A stretch of DNA of 64,000 nucleotides from an uncultured Brevibacillus sp. (GTDB lineage Bacteria; Bacillota; Bacilli; Brevibacillales; Brevibacillaceae): the NCBI RefSeq assembly GCF_947502445.1, contig NZ_CANMZW010000001.1, forward strand, positions 186,001 through 250,000, given 5' to 3'. The notes under the pieces were generated by a model, which made no database searches, was not told the DNA's origin, and was given only the letters and a program-made list of their open reading frames with translations. The position numbers and the translations under genes are program-made. Every line of letters starts with the position of its first letter. Positions within the stretch are counted from its first letter, which is position 1. This document shows positions 18,280 through 27,081 of the stretch, piece after piece.

Positions 18280-19398
18280 TTAAAATGCTTGCTTGCCTGC
18301 AAACCAAGCGACCATACGCTGATTGATTTGCTCCTCACTCAGCTCCTCGAATAGCTTAGCATCTACAATCATGTCGTACAGGCGCTCCATCGGCTCGCGG
18401 CCGTCGGCTTTCTTTGCCTTGGCATCGTTTTTGAGCAGATTCCAAGTATTTATGACGAACAGACGACGATCTACTTCGTGCTTGTGGAAAAAGAACTCCA
18501 TACGTTCCACATGGTCGAGGAAGTCGCTGCCGAAGCGGCTTTCTACGTTACTGCGAAGCAAAGCGATCTCAGCCTCATACATCGGACGCTCATTGCCTTT
18601 TTCCTTTGAAATCCACGGTGTCTCCAAAATGAGCGGCAAATGGCGAATCTTCTCGTGTTCAACGATGTATTTCATCGCATCAAACCCAATCAAGCCAGCA
18701 CCTACAGGAGCATGGCGGTCCTTGCCCGCTGCACGGAAGTTTTTGCTGTCATTCAGGTGGACGACGGACAGACGATCCAGACCGATGACCCGGTCGAATT
18801 GCTCGAGTACACCATCGAAATCGTTGACAATATCGTAGCCGGCATCGTGAATATGGCAAGTATCCATGCATACGCGCAGCTTGCTGTTGTTTTCCACTTT
18901 TTCTATGATCCCCGCTAGCTCTTCGAAGCTGCGGCCAATTTCTGTCCCTTTGCCAGCCATCGTTTCCAGCGCAATGTTTACATCTGTGTCCTTGACGCCG
19001 CTAAGCACCTCATTAAGACCTTCGGCGATTCTTGCTACGCCGTATTCCGCATCTTTATCAGTGTAGGCACCAGGGTGAAGCACGATGTTTTTCACGCCAA
19101 GGTAGTCCGTACGGCGTATTTCTTCCTGTAAAAAGCGAACAGCCAGCTCGTAAGTGTCGTCCTTATAAGAGCCGAGGTTGATGATGTAAGGGGCATGGAC
19201 GACGATCTCGTTTATATCGTGCTTGTCCATGACTTCTTTTCCTTCTGCGATGAACTGCTCTTCGATCGGCTTGCGACGTGTGTTTTGCGGAGCGCCTGTA
19301 TAGATCATGAACGTGCTAGAGCCATACGCAGTCGCTTCTTGGGCAGCATTTAGAAGTCCTTTGCCAGAAAAAGATACATGTGAACCTATTTTCAACAT
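18280..19398 (-). CDS. nfo: Endonuclease IV with C-terminal extension
   Basis: A 372-residue zinc-dependent AP endonuclease that cuts DNA 5' to abasic sites in base excision repair. The TIM-barrel core shows [99 protein letters not shown] and LPLILETPW, which together supply the His/Asp/Glu ligands of the three-zinc site. The usual protein ends near residue 285-300; here about 80 extra residues follow, rich in charged helix, ending AWFAGKQAF. The role of this tail is unknown. The SD is AAAGAGGGA, 11 bases from the ATG. Confidence 0.95.
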   Translation of the reverse strand: MLKIGSHVSFSGKGLLNAAQEATAYGSSTFMIYTGAPQNTRRKPIEEQFIAEGKEVMDKHDINEIVVHAPYIINLGSYKDDTYELAVRFLQEEIRRTDYLGVKNIVLHPGAYTDKDAEYGVARIAEGLNEVLSGVKDTDVNIALETMAGKGTEIGRSFEELAGIIEKVENNSKLRVCMDTCHIHDAGYDIVNDFDGVLEQFDRVIGLDRLSVVHLNDSKNFRAAGKDRHAPVGAGLIGFDAMKYIVEHEKIRHLPLILETPWISKEKGNERPMYEAEIALLRSNVESRFGSDFLDHVERMEFFFHKHEVDRRLFVINTWNLLKNDAKAKKADGREPMERLYDMIVDAKLFEELSEEQINQRMVAWFAGKQAF

Positions 19399-19516
19399 AG
19401 ATTGAGATCCCTCTTTCTATTCATATATACGCTGTAATACAAGTGAATACTCTATACATAAAAGTAACGCAAGATGATCGTTTCGTCCAATAGGAAGAAC
19501 ATAAAAACCGGATTGG

Positions 19517-19553
19517 TACCCCTATTTCCAGAAATGATTGGGAAAAAGGGGTA
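19517..19553 (+). terminator. Hairpin in the sigma-54 promoter region, terminator-like
   Basis: TACCCCTATTTCC pairs with GGAAAAAGGGGTA (12 of 13 pairs), followed by TTTCTAT. The 380-base gap 19399-19778 between nfo and the asparaginase gene holds this hairpin, a palindrome and the sigma-54 promoter. It may insulate the promoter from upstream transcription; no gene lies directly before it on this strand. Confidence 0.5.
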
Positions 19554-19581
19554 TTTCTATGCGCGTAATATAAAAAACAAA

Positions 19582-19598
19582 CCTATTAATTTAATAGG
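19582..19598. promoter_or_regulatory. 17-base palindrome, candidate activator site
   Basis: CCTATTAA, one base, TTAATAGG: a perfect inverted repeat about 115 bases upstream of the sigma-54 -24/-12 element, the usual distance for an enhancer-type activator site. A weaker GTTAC/GTAAC repeat lies at 19628-19647. Binding by the operon's own activator is inference. Confidence 0.5.
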
Positions 19599-19710
19599 AC
19601 ATCCTGTTAATATAAATGAGATAACCTGTTACGGGTGATAAGGTAACTATTCATGAGTCCAGAGTATTGATAATAGGCAGAAAATTCGTTTTTGTGGTGG
19701 ATTTCATGAG

Positions 19711-19727
19711 TTGGCACGCCACTTGCT
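19711..19727 (+). promoter_or_regulatory. Sigma-54 (-24/-12) promoter
   Basis: TTGGCAC, five bases, TTGCT matches the sigma-54 consensus at all key positions, with the GG and GC doublets ten bases apart. It lies 52 bases before the asparaginase ATG, so the mRNA would start near 19738. It needs RpoN and an AAA+ activator, one of which is encoded in the operon. Confidence 0.88.
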
Positions 19728-19778
19728 TGGAAAGAAAAGTACAAACATTCCAACATTCATTATCAAAGGAGACTTCTT

Positions 19779-20804
19779 ATGAACGTGGTAGCCAACGTAT
19801 ACAGGGGAGAAAAGGTAGAAAGCTCCCATCTCGGTCACATCGCTGTCGTCAATTCAGAAGGTACTTTACTTTATTCATACGGTGATCCGTATCGGCTGAC
19901 GTATGCGCGCTCCAGCATGAAGCCGATTCAGGCAATCCCGGTCATCGAAACAGGGACTGCAGATCGCTATCAATTGGAGCCTGCGGACTTGTCTCTATGC
20001 TGTGCGTCCCATAGCGGAGAGCCTCGCCATCGCTCCCGTGCCATGTGGATGCTAGAGCGTGCTGGACAGCCAGAGGAAGTTTTGCAGTGCGGCACTCATG
20101 TACCACGCGATGAGGAGAGCTACAAGCAGCTGATCCGCGAGGGAAAACCGCTCACGCCGATTTATAGCAATTGCTCTGGAAAGCACTCCGGAATGATCGC
20201 GACTGCGACACATATGGGAGAGGACGTTGCTACGTATCACTTGCCGGAGCATCCTGTTCAGCAGCGAATTCTCGATGTCGTAGAAGACATGACAGGATAT
20301 CCAAAAGAAAAGATTTACATGGGAACAGATGGCTGTGGTGTCCCTGTACATCAATTGCCTCTGGCGAATTACGCGTGGGCCTTTGCCAAGCTTGCGAAAC
20401 CAGAAGTCATCTCTAATCCAGAGCGTCAGCAGGCGGTTATACGTGTTACGGATGCCATGACGGCTCATCCAGAGATGGTAGGAGGAAACAATCGCTACTG
20501 CACCGATTTAATGACAGCCTTTAAAGGCAGAATCGTCGGAAAAGCAGGAGCAGAATCCGTGTACTGTCTGGGGGACCGTCAAACAGGGCTCGGTATTGCT
20601 GTGAAAATCGAAGACGGCGGACCACGTGCCATCAATTTGGTAGTCAACGAAGTACTGCGTCAGCTCGGGATTGGTATCGATGGTCCTCTCAATGATCTTG
20701 CAGAATATACAAACCCTGCGATTACGAACATGAGCGGCACGGTTGTCGGACGTATTGAGGCTGCTTTTACACTCAGCGCAACAGAGAAATCCTTACGTGC
20801 ATAA
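19779..20804 (+). CDS. Asparaginase, Rhizobium type II (Asparaginase_II) family
   Basis: A 341-residue enzyme expected to hydrolyse L-asparagine to aspartate and ammonia. It belongs to the family of the Rhizobium etli asparaginase II, unrelated to the E. coli AnsA/AnsB fold. The family blocks seen are TYARSSMKPIQAIPVIETG, CCASHSGEPRHRS, GTHVPRDEESY, IYSNCSGKHSGMIA, GTDGCGVPVHQLPL and GGNNRYCTDLM, with the conserved Ser-Lys pairs (SSMK and SGKH). No signal peptide. SD AAAGGAG is 8 bases before the ATG. It is the first gene after the sigma-54 promoter, so ammonia release is linked with peptide uptake and cleavage. Specificity for asparagine is by family only. Confidence 0.88.
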   Translation: MNVVANVYRGEKVESSHLGHIAVVNSEGTLLYSYGDPYRLTYARSSMKPIQAIPVIETGTADRYQLEPADLSLCCASHSGEPRHRSRAMWMLERAGQPEEVLQCGTHVPRDEESYKQLIREGKPLTPIYSNCSGKHSGMIATATHMGEDVATYHLPEHPVQQRILDVVEDMTGYPKEKIYMGTDGCGVPVHQLPLANYAWAFAKLAKPEVISNPERQQAVIRVTDAMTAHPEMVGGNNRYCTDLMTAFKGRIVGKAGAESVYCLGDRQTGLGIAVKIEDGGPRAINLVVNEVLRQLGIGIDGPLNDLAEYTNPAITNMSGTVVGRIEAAFTLSATEKSLRA

Positions 20805-20872
20805 ATGGCATCTCACCTGGGAGCCGTTTATCTATAACCATTCCTTCACAAAGAAAAAGGGGGTCACATGAA

Positions 20873-22549
20873 ATGAAGTTACAAAAAGGATGGAGGCTTC
20901 TCAGCACAGCTGCATTGGTAGCTGTACTGGCTGTAACGGGATGTAGCCAACAGGCGGCGCCAGCACAGCCAGGAAGCTCGGGAGGAGCTACAGGACAAGC
21001 ACCACAAGCAGATAGCGGTGGACAAGCGGACATGACCGCGATGCTCAAGCTCAATTTAAAGACAGAGCCACCTTCACTTGATCCGCCAAAAGGCTTCGAC
21101 AGTACTTCCAATGAGGTGCTGAATGCGACGATGGAAGGCTTGGCGCGTCTCGACAAGGATCACAAGCCACAGCCAGCCATGGCAGAGAAGTGGACAGTAA
21201 GTGAAGACGGCAAGACGTATACCTTTACCCTGCGTGATAGCAAATGGTCAAATGGAGACCCGGTTACCGCCCAGGATTTCGAATTTGCCTTCAAGCGTAT
21301 TCTCGATCCGAACAATGCATTCCCATCCGCTTTTCTCGCTTACTACATCGCTGGAGCTGAGGAGTTTAACAACGGAAAAGGAAATGCAGATGGAGTCAAG
21401 GTTAAAGCAGTAGACGACAAAACGCTGGAAGTACAGCTGAAGGCACCAGCAGGTTATTTTCTGCATATTCTCACGCAGCCAACCTTCTTCCCTGTGAACA
21501 AAAAGGTAGCTGAGAGCAATCCGAAGTGGTCTGAGAACGCTTCCACTCTCGTGACAAACGGTCCTTTCAAAATGGAGGATTGGGTGCACGATCAGTCTGT
21601 ACAGGTCGTGAAAAACGACGGATATTGGGACAAGGATTCCGTGAAGTATGCAGGAATTGATTGGGTCATGGTAAACGATGAAAATACCCAGTTCCAAATG
21701 TATAAAACCGGCCAGCTCGATATGGTACAGACCGTTCCGAATGATATGAAAAAGAAGCTGATTGATTCAGGAGAGGCAAAGGTAGAATCCGAAGCATCCA
21801 TCTACTACTACCGTATGAATACCAAGATGCCTCCTTTCACCAACGTGAACATCCGTAAAGCGTTTGCGCTGGCAATCGATCGCCAAACTCTGATCGACAA
21901 TGTGGTACAGGGTAAGCAGGCTCCAGCACTCGCCCACGTACCTTTCGGCTTCCCTGAGCCGACTGGCGGTGATTTCCGCGAAAAAGGCGGAGATTTCATC
22001 AAGGATAACGACATTGAACAAGCAAAAGCACTGTTGAAAAAGGGAATGGAAGAGGAAGGCTGGACGACATTGCCGACAGTAACCATGTCCTACAATACAA
22101 GCGATGCTCACAAATCGGTTGCACAGGTTCTGCAAGAGATGTACAAGAAAAACCTCGGTGTCGATGTAAAGCTGGAGAACAAGGAATGGAAAGTATTCTT
22201 GTCTGATCAGCGTGCACGTAATTTGCAGTTCTCCCGTTCGACCATTCCAGCCGATTATGGTGATCCGGTCAACTTTTTGGAGCTGTTCGTGACTGATCAT
22301 CCAGGTAACCGGATTAACTACAGCAACAAAGAGTACGACGCACTGGTTGAAAAAATTCGCAACACCGCAGATGAGACAGAACGCTTCCAGCTGATGCATG
22401 ATGCAGAGAAAATTTTCATGGATGACATGCCGCTCGTACCGATCTACTTCAATACGAAAGTATTCATGGATCAAGAGAATGTAAAAGGCATTATCCGCCA
22501 CCCAGTAGGCACACTCGACTACAAGTGGGTAGAGATCGGTAAAAAATAG
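20873..22549 (+). CDS. Oligopeptide/dipeptide-binding lipoprotein (SBP_bac_5)
   Basis: A 558-residue extracellular solute-binding protein of the OppA/DppE type, anchored to the membrane outer face as a lipoprotein. The N-terminus has a basic start, a hydrophobic core and the lipobox VTGC at about residue 24, followed by a Gly/Ser/Gln-rich spacer. The mature part shows LNLKTEPPSLDPPKG, EGLARLDKDHKPQPAMAEKW, FTLRDSKWSNGDPVTAQDF, ILTQPTFFPVNKK and AFALAIDRQTLID, all typical of peptide-binding proteins. It delivers peptides to the permease encoded downstream (26146-30044). A stable hairpin directly after it probably lets it accumulate above the other operon products. An ATGAAATGA overlapping the start is a stray ATG. 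Confidence 0.95.
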   Translation: MKLQKGWRLLSTAALVAVLAVTGCSQQAAPAQPGSSGGATGQAPQADSGGQADMTAMLKLNLKTEPPSLDPPKGFDSTSNEVLNATMEGLARLDKDHKPQPAMAEKWTVSEDGKTYTFTLRDSKWSNGDPVTAQDFEFAFKRILDPNNAFPSAFLAYYIAGAEEFNNGKGNADGVKVKAVDDKTLEVQLKAPAGYFLHILTQPTFFPVNKKVAESNPKWSENASTLVTNGPFKMEDWVHDQSVQVVKNDGYWDKDSVKYAGIDWVMVNDENTQFQMYKTGQLDMVQTVPNDMKKKLIDSGEAKVESEASIYYYRMNTKMPPFTNVNIRKAFALAIDRQTLIDNVVQGKQAPALAHVPFGFPEPTGGDFREKGGDFIKDNDIEQAKALLKKGMEEEGWTTLPTVTMSYNTSDAHKSVAQVLQEMYKKNLGVDVKLENKEWKVFLSDQRARNLQFSRSTIPADYGDPVNFLELFVTDHPGNRINYSNKEYDALVEKIRNTADETERFQLMHDAEKIFMDDMPLVPIYFNTKVFMDQENVKGIIRHPVGTLDYKWVEIGKK

Positions 22550-22559
22550 TAAGATAGAC

Positions 22560-22597
22560 GAAGACAAGAGCTACGTTTCTTTGCAGCTCTTGTCTTC
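22560..22597 (+). terminator. Intra-operon hairpin after the binding-protein gene
   Basis: GAAGACAAGAGCT and AGCTCTTGTCTTC pair perfectly over 13 bases with a 12-base loop, but only a poor T-run (ACTTTAC) follows. It is better read as an mRNA-stabilising hairpin or partial terminator than a full stop, since the operon continues. Confidence 0.6.
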
Positions 22598-22621
22598 ACT
22601 TTACATCCTGGAGCGAGTGAA

Positions 22622-24694
22622 ATGGAGAAAAAAACAGTCACCTTTGTGGCAAAGATGGATGAGTTTTTGCAAAACGTTGTGAGCCAATGCCATGAACTGG
22701 GCGTTTCTGAAGATATCCACATTGAGGCCATTCGGATCGATCAGCTGCCGCTTCGTTCGATCAGTCCGGGAGCATTGGTGGTCATTTCGACCAATAGCAT
22801 CATGCCGCTTGTACAGCCGTACGTACCACAGGGATCGAAAATAATTGTGGCGACACGGATGCTGCCGTACAACAATTTGCGCGGCGTTTTGGAGATTCCT
22901 AAAGGAGTCAAGGTACTGCTCGTCAGCGACACAGAAGAAACGGCCTTTGAAAACGCCGAGCTGCTGCGTGCATCGGGAATGGACTTCGACATCTATCCAT
23001 ACTATCCGGGTGCAGATTATCCAGCAGATATCGAAATCGCTGTAACTCCGGGTGAGCCCGAGCATGTGCCTGCCCATATTCGCAAGGTCGTGGACATCGG
23101 TTCGCGCAGCATTGATTTGTCTACGTGGATGGCGATCTACGCTCATTTTAACAGCGGCAATTTTCAACGGGTGACAGCGCGTGCCATGCAATCGCTCGTG
23201 TATATCACCAAGCAATTAAGTAACGAAATCCAGCATGCTCGTCTGCTCGGCCAGTATTTGGAGTCCATCGTCAATCGGATCGAGGATGCGGTCATCGCCT
23301 TTGATGAAAAGGAACGGATACAGTTCGTCAATCAAAAAGCGATCGACACTCTCAATCTCGGAGGAAGCCAAGTCGTGGGTGAGGCTGCAGTGAACTGCTT
23401 GCCGCAGGATTTCTACGAATGTATTTCGCAATGTGAAGAAAACGAGGATATTTTGGTAGATTGGGCGAACAAAACCTTCTTTTTCCGCAAAATGCATATT
23501 GTCATGGAAGGCAGTTTTCTCGGGAGCTTGCTGTTGTTTCGCAAGGCGCAAGAGATTGAAAAGCTGGAGCATGATTATCGCATGCGTCTCTACAGCAAGG
23601 GATTGGTAGCCAAATACCAGTTTGAAGATATTTACGGGGAAAGCCCTTCCTTTCAAAAAGTAATCCAGATCGCCCGGAAAATCGCTCGCAGTAACTCTAC
23701 TGTGCTTCTTTTGGGTGAAACAGGTACGGGGAAGGAATTGCTCGCCCAGGCTATCCACAATGCCTCACCGCGCAGACGAGAGCCATTCGTCGGTGTCAAC
23801 TTTGCAGCGATCTCCGAGACGCTTTTGGAGAGTGAGCTGTTCGGCTACGAGGAGGGTGCTTTTACAGGAGCGAGAAAGGGCGGACATATGGGCTGGTTCG
23901 AGCTCGCTCACAAGGGCACGATCTTTCTCGACGAGATCGGAGACGCCAGCGGAGCGATTCAAAATCGTCTGCTTCGCGTACTACAGGAGCGCCAGATCAT
24001 GAGAGTTGGGGGCAATAAGGTTATTCCGACTGATATACGTGTCATTGCTGCGACGAATCAGGATTTGCCGCGCATGATTCGCGAAGGCTCCTTTCGCGCT
24101 GATCTTTACTATCGGTTGAACATTTTGCCGATCCAGCTGCCGCCACTGCGCAATCGTCGTGAGGATATCGGCTGGCTGGTTCAGCAATTTGTGAAAAAGT
24201 ATTCGTTTGATTTGCGGCGGGCTCCCTTCACGTTGTCGAGTGAAGCGCTAAAGGCGATGGAGCAGTATGAGTGGCCAGGAAATATCCGCGAGCTGGAAAA
24301 TGTCGTGGAATATTTGGCACACGTGGTCGAGGATGAGGCGTATGTGTACCAGCTGCCATTTCTCCGCGAGGTACTGGATTCGCCTTTGCCTGCGGATTCT
24401 CTCTCAGAAGAATGCGCTGCGATCTGTGAAGAATTTGAGAAGCGAGGGTTTCTGGAGGAAATGGTATCGATCCTCCGCAATCTGAAGCGAGGTGGGACGG
24501 GCAGATACGTGCTACAGGAGCAACTGCAGGAGACTGGCCTTACGATGTCATCACAGCAGCTACGCTACCGATTAAAGCTGTTGCAGCAGGAAGAGCTGAT
24601 TCACGTCGGGAAAGGAAGACAAGGGAGTCAGATTTCATCCAAGGGAGAGGCGTTTCTTTCCTATTTTCAAATGAGGAAAATGGAGGCGAACTGA
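22622..24694 (+). CDS. Sigma-54-dependent transcriptional activator with PAS domain
   Basis: A 690-residue enhancer-binding protein. Residues 1-200 form a sensory region without a family I recognise, then a PAS domain at about 213-310 (AVIAFDEKERIQFVNQKAID). The AAA+ domain at about 335-570 has Walker A GETGTGKE (365-372), the sigma-54 contact loop GAFTGA (412-417) and Walker B TIFLDEIGD (433-441), followed by the WPGNIRELENVVEYLA motif. The C-terminus is unusual: not a Fis helix-turn-helix but a winged-helix-like segment (SSQQLRYRLKLLQQEELI). It lies inside the operon behind the sigma-54 promoter at 19711, so positive autoregulation is likely. The signal could be peptides or amino acids. Confidence 0.93.
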   Translation: MEKKTVTFVAKMDEFLQNVVSQCHELGVSEDIHIEAIRIDQLPLRSISPGALVVISTNSIMPLVQPYVPQGSKIIVATRMLPYNNLRGVLEIPKGVKVLLVSDTEETAFENAELLRASGMDFDIYPYYPGADYPADIEIAVTPGEPEHVPAHIRKVVDIGSRSIDLSTWMAIYAHFNSGNFQRVTARAMQSLVYITKQLSNEIQHARLLGQYLESIVNRIEDAVIAFDEKERIQFVNQKAIDTLNLGGSQVVGEAAVNCLPQDFYECISQCEENEDILVDWANKTFFFRKMHIVMEGSFLGSLLLFRKAQEIEKLEHDYRMRLYSKGLVAKYQFEDIYGESPSFQKVIQIARKIARSNSTVLLLGETGTGKELLAQAIHNASPRRREPFVGVNFAAISETLLESELFGYEEGAFTGARKGGHMGWFELAHKGTIFLDEIGDASGAIQNRLLRVLQERQIMRVGGNKVIPTDIRVIAATNQDLPRMIREGSFRADLYYRLNILPIQLPPLRNRREDIGWLVQQFVKKYSFDLRRAPFTLSSEALKAMEQYEWPGNIRELENVVEYLAHVVEDEAYVYQLPFLREVLDSPLPADSLSEECAAICEEFEKRGFLEEMVSILRNLKRGGTGRYVLQEQLQETGLTMSSQQLRYRLKLLQQEELIHVGKGRQGSQISSKGEAFLSYFQMRKMEAN

Positions 24695-24695
24695 C

Positions 24696-26129
24696 ATGAA
24701 GGAGTACTGGGTGCAGCAAGCTTTATTGCAAAAGGAAGCCTATGTCGCTGATCTGAAAGCGTTTCTTGCGATCAACAGCATCGAAGACATGTCGACGGCA
24801 ACAGAAGGTAAGCCTTTCGGCGAAGGGGTCGCACAGGCGCTGGAAGCGATGCTCGCTCGCGGCGAAAATGACGGCTTTCAGACGAAAAATCTGGAGGGCT
24901 ATGCCGGAACGATCGCATACGGGGATGGAGAGGAGGAAGTCGGCGTCCTCGTGCATGTAGACGTTGTGACTGTGGGAGAAGGCTGGATTACCCCTCCATT
25001 TGAACCGAGCATACGTGATGGGAAAATTTATGCGCGCGGAGCGATCGACGACAAGGGTCCGGCACTTGCCGCCTATTATGCGCTGAAAATGGTAAAGGAC
25101 TCGGGGCTGCCATTACAGAAGCGTGTTCGCTTTATCATCGGTACGGATGAAGAAAGCGGATGGCTGTGCATGAAATATTTTGCCGAGCACGATCAGGTTC
25201 CGAGAATTGGCTTCTCTCCCGACTCTTCTTTTCCAATGACACATGCGGAAAAGGGTCAAATCAATCCGACACTGACAATCCCGCATCATGTACCTGCGGG
25301 CAAAGCAAATGGCTGGAGCTTGGTATCGTTTGTCTCAGGCGATCAGGGAAATAGCGTTCCGGACAAAGCAGTTGCCGTTATTAACTTCGATCATGAGGCA
25401 AAGGATGAAGCAGCCCTCCAGGCGATTGTCGGGCAGTGGGGGGAGTTCCTTCAGATGCATCAAGCGACTGGCGAACTGGAGCAAACAGAAGCCGGGCAGC
25501 TGCAATTTTCGATAGCTGGCAAGCCTGCACATGGGATGGAGCCATTCCGTGGTGTAAATGCCGGAACACTGCTCGCATCGTTTTTGAAAACGCTCTCGTT
25601 TGAAGCTTCTGAGTTTTCGTTTCTTTCGCTTCTCTCGGACATTTTGCATGAGGATCATTATGGAGAGCAGCTGCACATGGCCTGTGAGGATGAGGTATCA
25701 GGCAAGCTGACCGTCAATGCAGGGATATTGTGCTACAACCAACAAGAGGGAGGCAGTGTCCGCCTGAATATCCGCTACCCAGCAACAATTTCCTGTCAGG
25801 AATACGTAGAAAAGCTGGAGCGGCGCGTGGACGAGCTAGGCTGGACGATCTCCAATCTGCGCACCTCCAAATCGCATTACGTACCAAAGGACCATCCCGT
25901 CATTCAAACGTTGTCTCGCGTCTATGAGGAGCATACTGGGCAACCTGCCCATCTGTTGTCCTCCGGGGGTGCTACCTACGCGAAAATCATGAGTGCTGGT
26001 GTTGCTTACGGACCGCTTTTTCCAGGAAAAGAATCCACCGCTCATTTGGCGAATGAGTACGCCGAAATCGATGATCTGCTGAAGGCGATGGCTATTTATG
26101 CCCATGCAATCTACGAGCTGGCGAAATAA
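24696..26129 (+). CDS. pepV: Dipeptidase PepV, M20 family
   Basis: A 477-residue cytoplasmic zinc dipeptidase that splits imported dipeptides. M20 motifs appear as VHVDVVTVGEGW (first metal His/Asp), YARGAIDDKGPALAAYYAL (bridging Asp), IGTDEESGWLCMKYF (catalytic Glu pair) and the lid-domain region around AGKPAHGMEPFRG, with the last ligand near KESTAHLANEY. The length and the early ASIEDM-like start fit PepV rather than shorter ArgE/DapE proteins. It starts one base after the activator stop, with SD GGAGG. Being between a peptide-binding protein and peptide permeases, it explains how the operon turns imported peptides into amino acids. Confidence 0.95.
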   Translation: MKEYWVQQALLQKEAYVADLKAFLAINSIEDMSTATEGKPFGEGVAQALEAMLARGENDGFQTKNLEGYAGTIAYGDGEEEVGVLVHVDVVTVGEGWITPPFEPSIRDGKIYARGAIDDKGPALAAYYALKMVKDSGLPLQKRVRFIIGTDEESGWLCMKYFAEHDQVPRIGFSPDSSFPMTHAEKGQINPTLTIPHHVPAGKANGWSLVSFVSGDQGNSVPDKAVAVINFDHEAKDEAALQAIVGQWGEFLQMHQATGELEQTEAGQLQFSIAGKPAHGMEPFRGVNAGTLLASFLKTLSFEASEFSFLSLLSDILHEDHYGEQLHMACEDEVSGKLTVNAGILCYNQQEGGSVRLNIRYPATISCQEYVEKLERRVDELGWTISNLRTSKSHYVPKDHPVIQTLSRVYEEHTGQPAHLLSSGGATYAKIMSAGVAYGPLFPGKESTAHLANEYAEIDDLLKAMAIYAHAIYELAK

Positions 26130-26145
26130 AACGAGGAGGACTTCG

Positions 26146-27078
26146 ATGTCAAACTATCTGGTAAAACGCGTTTTGATGATGATCGTCACGCTCTGGATCA
26201 TTGTGACGCTGACGTTTTCCTTGATGCATGCGATCCCGGGCAACCCGTTTGCCTCTGAATCGGATCAGCTTCCAGAGCAAATTCTCAACAACCTGCGAGC
26301 CAAATACAATCTGGATCAGCCTCTGCCCGTGCAGTACGTGCTTTATTTGAAAAATTTGCTGATGTTTGATTTGGGTCCGTCGATTAAATCCGATTCGCGC
26401 GGGGTCAATGATATGATCTCCGATGGCTTTGGCGCTTCAGCCTGGTTGGGAGCGCAAGCGATCAGCATTGCTCTCGTATTCGGTATTCTGTTCGGAATTA
26501 TTGCTGCACTCAATCGCAACAAGTGGCTCGATTATGTGGCGATGGCGCTCGCTGTCATGGGTGTTGCGATTCCGAGCTTCATCATGGCACCGCTTCTTAT
26601 CAACTATCTTGCAATCAAAGTTACGATCTTTCCAGTTGCGACATGGGGGACATGGATGCATACCGTTTTGCCGTCTCTTGCCCTGGCATTCGGTCCTGTA
26701 GCAGTCATCACGCGATACATGCGTGCCAGCATGATTGAAGTCATGAATCAGAACTACATTCGTACAGCGGAGGCAAAAGGCATCCCGATGTGGATCATTG
26801 TCATCCGCCACGGCATTCGCAATGCGATTTTGCCTGTCGTTACCTTTTTAGGACCGCTGATTGCTTCTTTGATTACAGGTACCTTTGTCGTTGAGAAAAT
26901 CTTTGCGATTCCAGGTATCGGGAAGTACTTCGTAGATGGAATATTCAACCGCGACTACCCGGTGATTTTGGGGACGACGATCTTTTACAGTGCGATTTTG
27001 ATTGTCACGATCTTTTTGATCGATATCGCGTACACCCTGATTGACCCCCGGATCAAGCTGACCAATAAGGAGAGATAA
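26146..27078 (+). CDS. Peptide ABC transporter permease, OppB/DppB type
   Basis: A 310-residue inner-membrane permease. The first transmembrane helix is at residues 8-28 (LMMIVTLWIIVTLTFSLMH), followed by the AIPGNPF loop usual in DppB-type proteins, and about five more helices. The cytoplasmic EAA loop that docks the ATPase is RTAEAKGIPMWIIVIRHGIR. The start at 26146 is set by GAGGAGG six bases upstream; a longer in-frame ORF extending back into pepV lacks an SD. It pairs with the OppC-like protein that follows to form the membrane channel. Confidence 0.95.
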   Translation: MSNYLVKRVLMMIVTLWIIVTLTFSLMHAIPGNPFASESDQLPEQILNNLRAKYNLDQPLPVQYVLYLKNLLMFDLGPSIKSDSRGVNDMISDGFGASAWLGAQAISIALVFGILFGIIAALNRNKWLDYVAMALAVMGVAIPSFIMAPLLINYLAIKVTIFPVATWGTWMHTVLPSLALAFGPVAVITRYMRASMIEVMNQNYIRTAEAKGIPMWIIVIRHGIRNAILPVVTFLGPLIASLITGTFVVEKIFAIPGIGKYFVDGIFNRDYPVILGTTIFYSAILIVTIFLIDIAYTLIDPRIKLTNKER

Positions 27079-27081
27079 CCA

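Noticed and set aside
20869..20877. ATGAAATGA as a start of the binding protein
   Set aside because: The first ATG meets TGA after one codon; the ATG at 20873 opens the signal peptide.
21767..22567. 266-codon open frame on the minus strand
   Set aside because: Antisense shadow of the peptide-binding lipoprotein gene.
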